A DNA stretch of 64,000 bases from Azospirillum oryzae (GTDB taxonomy: Bacteria > Pseudomonadota > Alphaproteobacteria > Azospirillales > Azospirillaceae), in contig NZ_FXAK01000005.1 in the NCBI RefSeq assembly GCF_900177515.1, positions 605,001 through 669,000 on the forward strand, in the 5' to 3' direction. Positions 17,676-27,093 of this stretch are shown piece after piece. Numbering within the stretch: position 1 is the first letter of the stretch; the number at the start of each line of letters is the position of its first letter. A program made the position numbers and the translations under genes. The notes under the pieces were generated by a model. The model was not told the origin of the DNA and searched no databases. It was given only the letters and a program-made list of their open reading frames with translations.

Positions 17676-20600
17676 CTACCTGGAAGGGAAACGGAACGGC
17701 AGTTCGAACGTCCTGGGCGACAGGGACGTGCGCGATCCGACGGCAACCGACGCTGTCATGAACAGGATCGTGTCGCGTGCCGGTTCGCCGCCGATGGTCT
17801 GGGTCGGCAGGGCGATGCGCAGCAAAACGCCGTCACCGGTGGCCGGGGAGGGAGCCGACCGGCCTCTCAACAGGCGGAGCAATGCCCATGGGCCGCGTTC
17901 CACCAGGGTCAGCGTGTCGCCCGCAGCGGCCTCGGCCTCGCTCGCCATGGCGTTTTTCGGCCGGTAGGGCGAACCGGAGGCCCAGCGGAAGCTGATCTGC
18001 AGCGGCTGACCGACCTTCCAGACCAACGGTTCGGAGCCGGTGGAGCCACCGACCGCACCGGTTCCGGAACGGACCGACCAATCGATGATGTGCTCCGCCC
18101 CAAGCTCCTGCGCCCGATTGGTGCCGTAGGTGAAACGGACCCTTACCGGCGCATTGCGTGCGACCGTGTCGAGCAGCGGCCGTGCCGCTTCCATCTTCTC
18201 CAGGAAAGCGGCGAGTTCGGGCGTCGCCGTCCTCGTGATCGCGGGCCGGTTCTCGTCAAGCTGCTCGAAAAAGCGGCGAACCTCCCTGGGATCGGCATCG
18301 GGCGCGCCGCGGGCGAGGTCGGGACGGACGAAGGGGAAGCGGCCCGCCAGCGACTGGGAGAAGGTTGATTCGAGCGTCGCCACCGCCGCGTCGGATTCCG
18401 GGGCCGGAACTCCGGCAGGCGGCAGCGGCGGGGGCGTATACGGTGCAGGTGCCGGGCTGACGGCAACCGGTCGTTCGGGCATGGGAGCAACCGCCACCTG
18501 GGCCGGCGGCGCGGGTTGCGGTTCGACTGCCGGTGCGGCCGAAACGGACTCTGCGGGCTTGCTTTCGGGGGCGGCGGATTTGGCCGGCGCCGGTTCGTCC
18601 GGAGCCTTGCTGGCCAGGGTGGCGGCCATCTGCGCCGGCAATGCGGCGACGGCCGGGTTCAAGGCCAGCGCTCCCCCCTCCGCGCTTGCGAGAAGGCGGC
18701 CGACCGGCGCGGCGTCGAGAGCCAGAACGGCGGCACGGGCCGACGTGGCGGCGGTCGACAGCGCTTCCGTGATGCGGTCGGTGGTGTCGCGGCCGGGCAG
18801 GTCGGCGATCGCCGCCTTCTGGAGCGCCAGCTTGACGGCATCCGGCAACCCGCGCGCGGGGTCCTGAAGCGCGGCGGCGATCGGCCAGCCGGTGGCCTCG
18901 GCGACGGCATCGACCAGCCGGCGGACCTCCGCGACATCCTCGTCTGTCGGTGTCCCGGGAAGATCCTGCAGACGCCAGGCCAGCGCCTGCGCGCGGAGGC
19001 GCAAGGGGTTGCGGGTATAGAGTTCTTCGGCGAGCGGGGTGGCGAGTTGCACCGACTCCGCCCGAAGTGAGACCGCGATGGTTCTGGCATCCAGGTTGGG
19101 AAGGTCGGCACCGGCGGCGATGCGCGTGATGAAGCCGTCGGTCGCCGTCACCGGCGGGCGGGGAACGGCGCCATAGACGCTTCCCGCCAGCGCCATCAGC
19201 TCGTCGAACCCGCTGTTGCGGCGGAAGCGGTCGTAACGCTCCAGCGCGTCGCGCCGGCCGCCGATGCGGTCCAGCTGTGCGGCCAGCCGGCGGAAGGCCG
19301 GCAGCTCTTCGACGCTGCGGGGATTGGTGACGGGAGGCAGGTCGGTCAGGGCGGAGCTGGGCAGCAGCGCGTCGCGGATCGGCCGCAGCACCGCGCGGCG
19401 CAGGGTGACCGAGGCGAGCCGCCGCTTGTCCTCGTCGACGCTGCTGAACAGCGAGGTCGGCAGCAGCGGTGTGGCGAGCCGGTCGCGCTCCATCGCGGCG
19501 GTGGCGGCGATCACGCGGGTCACCAAGCCAGCGTCGGCAACGGCGTCGTGCGACAGCAGCGCCCGCCGCAGGTCGGTGACCGAATCCGCAACGGCGGGGC
19601 TGCCGGCCGAGACGGCGGCGAAGCCCTGCCACGCCGCGAGCGACAGGACCGTGGCGGATGCGGCCAGCGTGGCCTGCGCGATCCGGCGCCGGCGGCGGCC
19701 CTTCAGGAAGGCGGCTTCGGACGGTCGGCCGTAGCCGGGTTCCGCGAAGGCGCGGCCGGGCAGCAGGTCGCGGGCGAAGGCCGGGCGGCGCCCGCCCGTC
19801 GCGGTGGCGCAGGCGCCCGTCAGGGCGATGCCGCGCAGCGGGAAGGGTTCGGCGGCCTCATCACCTCCCAACGCACTGTCGAGGAAGAGCGCCAACGGGT
19901 GCCGGAGCGTTTCCAGGGACGAGGCGAGCAGCGGCAGGCGGACCCCGGCGGTCCCAGCGGCGAGGGCGTCCGCTTCCAGCAGGGCGAGATCCGAGCGGAT
20001 GGCGTCGAAGGCCTCGCCCACCCGGGCGGGTTCGAAAGGCAGCAGCCAATCCTGCTGGCTGGTCCACCCCAGCGTGCTGTCCAGCAGGGCGGCGGGAATC
20101 GCGGCGCAGAGATCGGCGAAGCCGTCGAGGGACTCCGCCCGCACCACGACCACATGCACCGGGCACACCATGCCGAGGTCGTCGCGGATCGCCCGCAGCC
20201 GGGCGCGCAGGGATTCCGCCCGCTTGGCGAGCGCCTTGCGCGGCGCCTCGCGTTCGGCGGCGGCAAGCAATTCGTCGGCACCGACCATCAGCAGGATGCC
20301 GTCCAGCGGCCGACGCATCGGCCGCTTGCCCACCGCTGCGACCAGCGCCGGCCAGGAGGCGTCGAGCCTGGAGCCGTCGGCGGAATCGGCGCCGGCATGC
20401 AGGATCGCCGCCCCTTCGCAGAACCACCAGCAGCCGTCGCCGGTGTTGCCGTCTTCCGGCCAGCTGACATGGGTCGGGTCGGTGGCGAGCAGCGCCGGAC
20501 CGCCGACGCCGAAGGCGAGGAACCAGGGGATGTCGCCGCGCCTCAGGGGACCGCGCATCTGCCGGGTCAGGATGTCCAGTCCTTCGCCGTAGATGCGGGC

Positions 20601-20909
20601 CAGCGGCGGCTTGCCGGCGGCGGCCTTCGACGGCGGCGGCGGCTCCGCCCTCACATGCAGCGGCGAGGATGTCATGGCCTTGCGCGCCGCCGCCCTGTTG
20701 CGGGCCGGCGCCTTGGCGGCGGGCTTGCGGCTGCGGCGCAGTCGGGCGCGCAGCTTGGGCCAGACCGACCGGGCCGCCCGGTAGAGAATGTAGAGCGGCA
20801 GCGCCGCCAGCGCGTAGGGCAGAAAGGCGAAGACGAAGGACAGGACCCAGCCGATGGCCGAGCCGATGGTGGAGAGCAGGAACTCCAGCGTCAGGATCAG
20901 TAAGACCAT
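17676..20909 (-). CDS. TssM/IcmF-like inner-membrane protein with degenerate P-loop
   Basis: This 1077-aa protein follows the plan of T6SS TssM: two N-terminal membrane helices (about 5-45), a cytoplasmic NTPase-like region, a third helix (about 408-432) and a large periplasmic part. It retains the landmarks IPWFLAFG (127-134), CWWFCEGAAILHAG (160-173), RRPLDGILLMVGADELL and FPLRGIALTGA. The nucleotide site is destroyed: where TssM has GPPGSGKTT this protein reads GVGGPALLA, and the Walker B DTAGRY is HAGADS. A Pro/Ala-rich linker (about 770-850) precedes a C-terminal domain ending FELPFRFPSR. The start overlaps the tssL-like gene by 13 bp. No tssB, tssC, hcp, vgrG or clpV gene is in the window, so it works outside a full T6SS here. 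Confidence 0.82.
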   Translation of the reverse strand: MVLLILTLEFLLSTIGSAIGWVLSFVFAFLPYALAALPLYILYRAARSVWPKLRARLRRSRKPAAKAPARNRAAARKAMTSSPLHVRAEPPPPSKAAAGKPPLARIYGEGLDILTRQMRGPLRRGDIPWFLAFGVGGPALLATDPTHVSWPEDGNTGDGCWWFCEGAAILHAGADSADGSRLDASWPALVAAVGKRPMRRPLDGILLMVGADELLAAAEREAPRKALAKRAESLRARLRAIRDDLGMVCPVHVVVVRAESLDGFADLCAAIPAALLDSTLGWTSQQDWLLPFEPARVGEAFDAIRSDLALLEADALAAGTAGVRLPLLASSLETLRHPLALFLDSALGGDEAAEPFPLRGIALTGACATATGGRRPAFARDLLPGRAFAEPGYGRPSEAAFLKGRRRRRIAQATLAASATVLSLAAWQGFAAVSAGSPAVADSVTDLRRALLSHDAVADAGLVTRVIAATAAMERDRLATPLLPTSLFSSVDEDKRRLASVTLRRAVLRPIRDALLPSSALTDLPPVTNPRSVEELPAFRRLAAQLDRIGGRRDALERYDRFRRNSGFDELMALAGSVYGAVPRPPVTATDGFITRIAAGADLPNLDARTIAVSLRAESVQLATPLAEELYTRNPLRLRAQALAWRLQDLPGTPTDEDVAEVRRLVDAVAEATGWPIAAALQDPARGLPDAVKLALQKAAIADLPGRDTTDRITEALSTAATSARAAVLALDAAPVGRLLASAEGGALALNPAVAALPAQMAATLASKAPDEPAPAKSAAPESKPAESVSAAPAVEPQPAPPAQVAVAPMPERPVAVSPAPAPYTPPPLPPAGVPAPESDAAVATLESTFSQSLAGRFPFVRPDLARGAPDADPREVRRFFEQLDENRPAITRTATPELAAFLEKMEAARPLLDTVARNAPVRVRFTYGTNRAQELGAEHIIDWSVRSGTGAVGGSTGSEPLVWKVGQPLQISFRWASGSPYRPKNAMASEAEAAAGDTLTLVERGPWALLRLLRGRSAPSPATGDGVLLRIALPTQTIGGEPARDTILFMTASVAVGSRTSLSPRTFELPFRFPSR

Positions 20910-21664
20910 GACAGCCCCATATCCTCGACCGCGGAGCGGGCACCGTGCAGGTCACGCTGGAGATCGTTCACCGCGGTCGACCACAGCAGATGCGAAACCA
21001 GCAGGAACAGTGCCGCCACGCCGCCGGCCGCCATCCACCAGCGCCGTGCCGACGGACGGAAGCTGCCGAGCACGGCACCCGCCGGCGGATCATAGGCGCG
21101 CGGGCTGGCAAGGCCGGCCTGGGCCGGCTCGGTTCCACCTTCCCTGCCGGTGACGATCCGGTGCAGCGGGGAACGCCGCGCGGCCGCCTGGGCGTCGTCG
21201 GGGAAGCCCAGGGCCAGCGTTGCAAGATAGACGGTGGCAAGCCCGCGGTCGGCCCTGGCGCCCTGGCGGATCAGGTCGTCGGCCTGGACGAACAGGGTCT
21301 GCAACGTGGCGTTCGCACCGAACAGACGGCCGGCGACGACGGCATCGGCCGGCTTCACCTGGGCCAGCGCCCGGTCGGCGAGCATCGCCATCGCGAAGGC
21401 CGCCTTCACCACCATGCCGTGGGCGGCGGGACCTTGCGCGGTCGCTGCGCTGCTCATGCCGTGGAGCGTCGCGACCAGCCGTTCGGCCACCGATCCGGCG
21501 GGGGCCTGCTCCTGAGCGCAGGCGGCCAGCAGGTCGGTGTGGAAGGCACGGAACAGGGACAGGACACCGGGACCGGCGCCGTGCGTCGCTTCCTGGGGGA
21601 GAGCCGGCGCGGCCGGAGCTTGGCCGGGCAAATGGGCAGGCGAGGGGGCAGGCCGGACGGTCAC
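20897..21664 (-). CDS. TssL/DotU-like protein with C-terminal anchor
   Basis: A 255-aa protein begins with GTG at 21664, overlapping the upstream stop as GTGA. After a Pro/Ala-rich leader (about 1-35), a helical domain starts VLSLFRAFHTDLLAACAQEQ. It continues with VVKAAFAMAMLADRALAQ, LFGANATLQTLFVQADDLIRQG and GLATVYLATLALGFPDD, the layout of the cytoplasmic DotU/TssL domain. One transmembrane helix lies near the C-terminus (WWMAAGGVAALFLLVSHLLW), again as in TssL. In T6SS this protein binds TssM; here tssM follows directly. Earlier in-frame codons up to 21862 overlap the preceding gene and do not look coding. Confidence 0.78.
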   Translation of the reverse strand: MTVRPAPSPAHLPGQAPAAPALPQEATHGAGPGVLSLFRAFHTDLLAACAQEQAPAGSVAERLVATLHGMSSAATAQGPAAHGMVVKAAFAMAMLADRALAQVKPADAVVAGRLFGANATLQTLFVQADDLIRQGARADRGLATVYLATLALGFPDDAQAAARRSPLHRIVTGREGGTEPAQAGLASPRAYDPPAGAVLGSFRPSARRWWMAAGGVAALFLLVSHLLWSTAVNDLQRDLHGARSAVEDMGLSWSY

Positions 21665-22143
21665 GGTGCTGTGTCCTTCGGCAGCGGAGCCACGGTGAAG
21701 CCGTTGCGACCCAACCGGATGTCCAGGGCGCCGGCGCCATCCAGCGACTGGCGGTAGACACCCGGCGTGCGGTAGCGGGCGAAGACGATGGTCGCGGATG
21801 GAGTCGCGGCGAAGGGCGGCAGGCTGCGCAGGATCACGCTCTGGCCGGGCACCATCTCCCACGATGCGATGGCGATCTGCCCGGAGGCCTCACCGTTCAG
21901 GGCGGCTCGATCACGAAACCAGCTTACGGCGTCGAGCGAGCCGAGCCGGCGCGCCAGCGCGCCGTCGGCCACCCGGACCACGTCGATGGCCACCGGATGG
22001 CGGTCGTTGGCGTCGGCATCGGCGGTGATGCGCAGAATGGGGGCGGAGGTGCTGCTCGCGCCGCCGTCCGCACCCGGATGTGGGGACCGGTCCGCGGCGC
22101 AGCCGGCAAGCAGCAGGGCGATTGTCAGGGCCAGACGCTTCAA
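21661..22143 (-). CDS. TssJ-like lipoprotein
   Basis: The protein (160 aa) has a lipoprotein signal (KRLALTIALLLAGCAAD, lipobox LAGC with Cys at about 15). A small beta-sandwich pattern follows: LRITADADANDRHPVAIDVVRVAD, AVSWFRDRAALN, ASWEMVPGQSVILRSLPPF and ATIVFARYRTPGVYRQSLDG. This order, including the Pro-Gly turn before a strand and the final short strands, matches TssJ, the outer-membrane lipoprotein that holds the TssLM complex. The start is TTG at 22143, 3 bp after the preceding stop; no better start exists. Together with the next two genes it reproduces the TssJ-L-M core. Confidence 0.68.
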   Translation of the reverse strand: MKRLALTIALLLAGCAADRSPHPGADGGASSTSAPILRITADADANDRHPVAIDVVRVADGALARRLGSLDAVSWFRDRAALNGEASGQIAIASWEMVPGQSVILRSLPPFAATPSATIVFARYRTPGVYRQSLDGAGALDIRLGRNGFTVAPLPKDTAP

Positions 22144-22146
22144 GGG

Positions 22147-22584
22147 TCAGCCCCCCGCCGCGGATGCGGCGCCCGGCTGGCCGGCGCAGACATAGCCGGC
22201 CGGCGTGTGGCGATACCAGTTGCCGGCCGACCCGGCACAGGGGGCGAGCACCCTGTCGTTGCGCTGGGGTGCGGCCGGTTCCTCCGCCGGAATCGCCACG
22301 GAGACGGCCGTATCCCTGCCGGCCATATTCCTGCCAGCCGCCGCCCGGTTGGTGATGGCGAAGGACTCCTCGTCGTCCTCGACGATCATCACGTAACGGG
22401 TGCGCTTGGACGGATAGCGGATGCCGACGTCGTAATCGCCGTCGGCCACCTGCTCAAGGATCGCGGCGGATTTGTCGCCGCCGAGCGGGGCACAGCCCGC
22501 CCCGGCGAGCAGGACCGGCAGCAGCATCGCCGCGGCGAGCCGGCGGCGGGAGAAGGGGTGTGTCATCGGAATGGTCCTGCTCAT
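22147..22584 (-). CDS. Lipoprotein of unknown family
   Basis: This 145-aa protein has a basic N-terminus (HPFSRRRL), a hydrophobic segment and the lipobox LAGAGC, so it should be lipid-anchored at Cys of about 31. The mature part includes ADGDYDVGIRYPSKRTRYVMIVEDDEESF and a tail with two cysteines (APCAGSAGNWYRHTPAGYVC) that could form a disulfide. The ATG at 22584 overlaps the stop of the channel fusion (ATGA). No family is recognised. Its place between the channel and the TssJ-like gene suggests an accessory envelope subunit. Confidence 0.72.
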   Translation of the reverse strand: MSRTIPMTHPFSRRRLAAAMLLPVLLAGAGCAPLGGDKSAAILEQVADGDYDVGIRYPSKRTRYVMIVEDDEESFAITNRAAAGRNMAGRDTAVSVAIPAEEPAAPQRNDRVLAPCAGSAGNWYRHTPAGYVCAGQPGAASAAGG

Positions 22585-25500
22585 GCCGGTATGGCCGTGA
22601 CGGTGCCGGTGGCGGCGCCGATCGCGGCGCCCGCCTCCGTCAGATCGGGCGGGGTCGGGTCGATGCCGGCATCGGCCAATGTGCGGTAGACTGACCGCCA
22701 GACCAGCTCCGGCACGGCGAAGCTGGCGTCGTGGTCCTTGACCCAGAAGAACAGGTTGTACTTGCACAGCCACTGGCCGTTGACGGCGCGGAAGCCGTCA
22801 TAGCGGACGAAGGGCAGGCCGCCGGTCGCGCTGGGCATCACCCGGTCGGCGGCGCGCAGCGCACCGGTCAGCAGGCCGCCCATCCGGCCGGGGTCGTGAC
22901 GCGCGTCGGCGAAATATTCCAGCTTCATCGATACCCGCTCGACCGCGCTGAAATTGACGACGGTGGCCTCAGACACCTTGGCGTTGGGCATGGCGACGAT
23001 GAAGCCGGCGACGTTCCGCACCCGCACCGTCCGCCACGTCATGTCCACCACCACGCCGCGGACGATGTCGGTGATCTGGATGCTGTCGCCGATCTGGAAC
23101 GGTCGTTCGATGTTGAGGACGATGCCGGAGAAGACGTTGGCGATGTTCGCCTGGATGGCGAGGCCGACGACCATGCCGACGAGGCCCGATGCCGCCAGCA
23201 GGCTGGTGATCGGCTGCTTGAGCACGAAGGCGATGATGCCGCAGCCGGCGAAGCCGAAGACGATCAGGGTCGAGAAGCGGCGGACGATCGCCGGAATCCG
23301 GCGCTGGGTGCGGATCTCCAGCGGGGTCCAGACGAAGCGCTCCATCGTGCGGTCGACCAGGATCGCCGGCACGATCCACCACAGCACGTTGATGCCGTTC
23401 ACCACCATCGCGATGCCGCTGGCCGGCAGCGTCGCCACCGCCTGGTCCAGCGCGATGTTGCCGGCCGACATCAGCAGAAGCGGCCAGGACAGGATGCGCA
23501 TGAACAGGGTCTGGATCTTCCAGAACTGCCCACGGTCGCGCCGGTCCATGACGGCGGCGAACACCGCCAGAACGGCGCTGAAGATGGCGATGTAGACGAA
23601 GAAGTCGCGGTGGATGAAGTCGCGCGCCGCCGGGGCGTCCGGCGTCGCCACCACGCCGAAATCGACGCGGGAGAAGTCCGGCTGCGGCCGGCCGAAGCCG
23701 ACATAGTTGGGGTCGCCCTCGCTGCTCACGCTGGTGACGTCCTGGGAAATCCAGGCGCGCGCCAGCCGCCAGCCGGGCGACGGGGCCAGCACCCGCCGGG
23801 CGCGCAGCTGGTCGAGCAGGGTGGAGCTTTCGCTTTCGCCCTCCATCGCCCGGCGGAAGCGGTCGGCGAGGCTGAGGTCGGCGGCCGAGGCGGTTTCCGC
23901 CGCCGCCATCGCCTTCAGCTTCTCCACGAAATCGTTGGTGTTCACCAGCGACATGCCCAGCACGTCGGTAACGAACATCACCGTGTTCCGGTTCTGCGTC
24001 CGGTGGCGGAAGCTGACGCCGACCGAATGGCTGCCGTAGGGCGGGCGCTGGTCGGAAAAGTCGAGCGAGAAGCGCCCCTCGATCCGGTAGGCGACGTAGG
24101 TGGTGACCTCGCCGCGCTCCTCGCGGTAGGGCTTGCCGAGTTCCACCGGCTTGACCGTGTTGGTGAAGACGACGTCGGCCGGGTTGAAGGCGCCGCGGTA
24201 GCGGAACCAGATGGTCAGGTTCAGCGTCGCTTCGTTGGCATCGGGATTGAGGTCGCGGATCTCGTGCAGCTGGACGCCGGTGTAGATGACGTCCGTCTTG
24301 TACATGAAGCGGTCGTTGACGTAGAGCGCCCGTCCCCGCTGCACCTCCTCCAGGAAGTTGGAGACGCCGGCCTCGCGGATCGGCTGCAGCTGGGTCAGCG
24401 CTGCCACCGGGTTCAGGCCGTTGTAGGTCGCCATCATCACCGGCAGCGTCGCCTGCCCGCGGGCATCGAAGGTCCAGGCGCCGGCATTGGCCTGGAAGGC
24501 ATTCTCGGTCCGGTCATGTCCGGCAATGGCGAGGCGCAGCGCGTCGCCGTCCGGCTTGCCGGCGCCGGCGGGGGAAGCGGCGATGGCGCCGGCGATCAGG
24601 TCGACCCCGTCTGCCCCCAGCGCCGCCGTCCAGTCGGGCACCGCGTTGAAGCGCTTGACATACTGGCCGTAGAAGCGCTGCGCCCGCTCGTTCGCCGTGT
24701 CGAACAGCACGGGCGAGGCGACCAGCAGGCCATGGCCGTAGGCCTCGGGCGTCAGCGCCTTGGGATTGGCCTGGGTCTGGGCGACGATCTCGGTGCGGAA
24801 AGCGGCCGTCGCCATTTCGGAACCGCCGGCGATCAGGTTGCGCACGCCGGCATCGCGCAGCGCGACCACCACGCGGGCGCTGTCCACCGCCGATCCGATG
24901 ACGATGACGGCGCCGGTCGGCATCTTCTCCTTCACCGCCTGGGCGAGCGCCGGCAGGGCGCCGGCCCCGCCGCGTCCGGGGGCGTAGGTCCACTGGTTGA
25001 CCAGCTTGGTGCCGAAGCGCTGGAGGATGGTGTCGAACTGACCGGCCAGGGTGGCCGCCTGTTCGCTGTCCTCGCGGATGACGGCGACCATCGGTTCGCC
25101 CACCACGTTGCGGACATAGTTGGCGAGGAAGCGGGTCTCGTGCGTGCGGTCGAAGGCGATGCTGAACAGCCATGGGCTGGGTGCTGCATCCGCCGGGCGG
25201 ACCAGCGGGCGCGGGGCGATCAGCGGGATCTTCTTCTGGGCATAGATGGCGGTGGCGCTGTCCGTTGCCTCCGGCGTGTGGCCGATCACCGCGACGATGG
25301 CAGAATCGTTGGCAATGCGACGGGCGATCTCCAGCGACTTGCCCTTGTCGCCCTCGTCATCGAAGGGCCTGATCTCCACCGGCCGGCCGCCGATGCCGCC
25401 CGCCGCGTTGATGGTGTCGGCACGCAGGGCCGCCCCCTTGCGCAGCGCCAGTCCCAGTGCGGAGTCCGGCCCGCTCAGCGGTCCCACCACGGCAAGCGTC

Positions 25501-25664
25501 AGCGGCTCGCCGCCGCGCTCGCCCAGGAAGCCGGCGCGCACCACCAGCGACACCAGCACGGTGACCAGCATCGCCGCCGCCAGGATCAGGGCGAAGCGCG
25601 CCTTCTTGGTCATGTGCGACCAGCGCAGCGGCGGCCGGGAACGGGGCTGGAGCGAACTCAGCAT
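22581..25664 (-). CDS. Periplasmic binding protein - beta-domain - MscS channel fusion
   Basis: This 1027-aa protein combines three parts. After an N-terminal membrane anchor (about 18-47), residues about 52-430 form a type I solute-binding domain of the branched-chain amino-acid class (LAVVGPLSGPDSALGLALRKGA, VAVIGHTPEATDSATAIYA). Residues about 440-640 form a beta-rich domain (TGVQLHEIRDLNPDANEATL; FSLDFSDQRPPYGSHSVGV). Its pattern recalls the extracellular domain of pentameric ligand-gated channels; this match is tentative. The C-terminal third is an MscS channel: several helices, the pore helix SLLAASGLVGMVVGLAIQA (about 820-840) and the beta domain NIERPFQIGDSIQITDIVRG. The start at 25664 has GAGG about 9 bp upstream. 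It suggests a channel gated by a periplasmic ligand. The gene is coupled to the lipoprotein gene and lies 46 bp after the HlyD-like gene. Confidence 0.83.
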   Translation of the reverse strand: MLSSLQPRSRPPLRWSHMTKKARFALILAAAMLVTVLVSLVVRAGFLGERGGEPLTLAVVGPLSGPDSALGLALRKGAALRADTINAAGGIGGRPVEIRPFDDEGDKGKSLEIARRIANDSAIVAVIGHTPEATDSATAIYAQKKIPLIAPRPLVRPADAAPSPWLFSIAFDRTHETRFLANYVRNVVGEPMVAVIREDSEQAATLAGQFDTILQRFGTKLVNQWTYAPGRGGAGALPALAQAVKEKMPTGAVIVIGSAVDSARVVVALRDAGVRNLIAGGSEMATAAFRTEIVAQTQANPKALTPEAYGHGLLVASPVLFDTANERAQRFYGQYVKRFNAVPDWTAALGADGVDLIAGAIAASPAGAGKPDGDALRLAIAGHDRTENAFQANAGAWTFDARGQATLPVMMATYNGLNPVAALTQLQPIREAGVSNFLEEVQRGRALYVNDRFMYKTDVIYTGVQLHEIRDLNPDANEATLNLTIWFRYRGAFNPADVVFTNTVKPVELGKPYREERGEVTTYVAYRIEGRFSLDFSDQRPPYGSHSVGVSFRHRTQNRNTVMFVTDVLGMSLVNTNDFVEKLKAMAAAETASAADLSLADRFRRAMEGESESSTLLDQLRARRVLAPSPGWRLARAWISQDVTSVSSEGDPNYVGFGRPQPDFSRVDFGVVATPDAPAARDFIHRDFFVYIAIFSAVLAVFAAVMDRRDRGQFWKIQTLFMRILSWPLLLMSAGNIALDQAVATLPASGIAMVVNGINVLWWIVPAILVDRTMERFVWTPLEIRTQRRIPAIVRRFSTLIVFGFAGCGIIAFVLKQPITSLLAASGLVGMVVGLAIQANIANVFSGIVLNIERPFQIGDSIQITDIVRGVVVDMTWRTVRVRNVAGFIVAMPNAKVSEATVVNFSAVERVSMKLEYFADARHDPGRMGGLLTGALRAADRVMPSATGGLPFVRYDGFRAVNGQWLCKYNLFFWVKDHDASFAVPELVWRSVYRTLADAGIDPTPPDLTEAGAAIGAATGTVTAIPA

Positions 25665-25710
25665 CGGGTGAACCTCGGGAGAGGGAAAAGTCGGGCCGCG
25701 CGGACCATCA

Positions 25711-27093
25711 TCACCGCTCCTGCATCGCGTGCTGGAGACCGTTGAGAACCGGCGAGAAGACATAGTCGAGGATGGTGCGGCGCCCGGTCAGGATGCTGCA
25801 GGTCACCCGCACGCCGGGGAAAAGTTCGTAGGTCTTGCCGCCATAGTCGAAGTGGGTCACCGGCAGCTCGACGCGGACCTTGTAGTAGGACTGCTTGTTG
25901 GCATCGAGCAGGGTATCGGGGCTGATCGTCCGCACCCGGCCCTCGATATGGCCGAAGCGCGAGGCATCGCTGCCGGCCAGCGTCACCACCACCGGCTGGT
26001 CGGCACGGACATAGCCGATGTCCTGCACCGGCAGGCGGGCGTCCACCACCAGATTGCCGTCGCGCGGCACCAGTTCCACCACGGTTTCGCCGGCCTTGAC
26101 GACGGCGCCCTTGGTGGAGACCGCCAGCGTCTTGACGATCCCGTCCATCGGCGCCCGCATGCTGGAGCGGTCGAGGCTGTCCTGATAGCGGGTCAGCCGC
26201 TGCGACAGTTCGCTGTGGTTGCGCCGCGCCTCGTCGAGCGCGTTGCGGCCCTCTTCCTCGTACTTGCGGCCGATCCACACCAGCTTGCTGCGGGCCTCCG
26301 CCAGAGCCGCTTCGGCCTGGGCCAGGGTGGCGCGGTCCTCGGCGATGGAACCGGTGATGCGGGCGTCGTCGCGCAGCAGTTCCAGATGCTTCATGCGGTT
26401 GGTGATCTCGCGCTTCAGCAGGCTTTCGCTGATGGACAGCTGTTCGCGGATCAGGCCCTGCGCCACCTGGGAACCGGAGATGCGGGCGCGGACGGCGGCC
26501 ATCTGCTGTTCGCGCTGGACGATGTCCTGGCGCTGGATGTCGAGGTCGGAGGCCAGCCGGTCGCGCCGGGCGCGGAACAGGTCGCGGGTCTGCACCACCA
26601 GATCCGGCCGCTCGCGGTTCAGCTTGTCGGGAAAGTCGATCCTGTCACGGCGCGCGACTTCGGCCTCCAGACGGGCGATGTCGGCGGAGAGCGAGCCGAG
26701 GCGCAGGCGCAGTTCCTCAAGGTCGGCGCGCGTCTTGGTCTGGTCCAACTCCACCAGAATCTGCCCGGCCTTCACCGAATCGCCTTCCTGCACCAGGATG
26801 TCGCGGATGATGCCGCCTTCGAAATGCTGGACCGACTGGTTGTAGGCCAGCGGCACCACGTCGCCGGGGGCGCTGCTGGAGACGTTCAATTCGGCGACCG
26901 ATGCCCAGCCCACCGCTGCCAGGAAGGCGGCGATGCTAACGGCGAACAATCCATCGCCGAAGCGGCCCTCGGTCTCCGGCGCCGTGGCGGTGGTGAAGGA
27001 CAGCGCCGGTGCCGTTGCGCCCGCCAGGGGGAGGGCGGGAGGCAGGGCAGGGCCGGCGGCCGGCTTGCGGGTCAGCAGAGGAAGCGGCTTCAT
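25711..27093 (-). CDS. Type I secretion membrane-fusion protein (HlyD family)
   Basis: A 460-aa periplasmic adaptor linking the inner-membrane ABC exporter to the TolC-like pore. It has a short cytoplasmic leader, one membrane helix (about 48-66), and the lipoyl half-motif VQHFEGGIIRDILVQEGDSVKAGQILVELD. A long alpha-helical hairpin follows (about 120-290), then the second lipoyl half and the conserved end RTILDYVFSPVLNGLQHAMQE typical of HlyD/PrtE/LapC proteins. The ATG at 27093 overlaps the exporter stop (ATGA). All expected parts are present. Confidence 0.93.
   Translation of the reverse strand: MKPLPLLTRKPAAGPALPPALPLAGATAPALSFTTATAPETEGRFGDGLFAVSIAAFLAAVGWASVAELNVSSSAPGDVVPLAYNQSVQHFEGGIIRDILVQEGDSVKAGQILVELDQTKTRADLEELRLRLGSLSADIARLEAEVARRDRIDFPDKLNRERPDLVVQTRDLFRARRDRLASDLDIQRQDIVQREQQMAAVRARISGSQVAQGLIREQLSISESLLKREITNRMKHLELLRDDARITGSIAEDRATLAQAEAALAEARSKLVWIGRKYEEEGRNALDEARRNHSELSQRLTRYQDSLDRSSMRAPMDGIVKTLAVSTKGAVVKAGETVVELVPRDGNLVVDARLPVQDIGYVRADQPVVVTLAGSDASRFGHIEGRVRTISPDTLLDANKQSYYKVRVELPVTHFDYGGKTYELFPGVRVTCSILTGRRTILDYVFSPVLNGLQHAMQER

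Noticed and set aside
21665..21862. N-terminal extension of the TssL-like protein
   Set aside because: These codons overlap the TssJ-like gene in another frame and lack its conserved pattern; the GTGA overlap gives a better start.
22731..25745. A 1004-aa plus-strand frame opposite the channel fusion
   Set aside because: It mirrors the minus-strand gene, has low-complexity composition and no recognisable domain.
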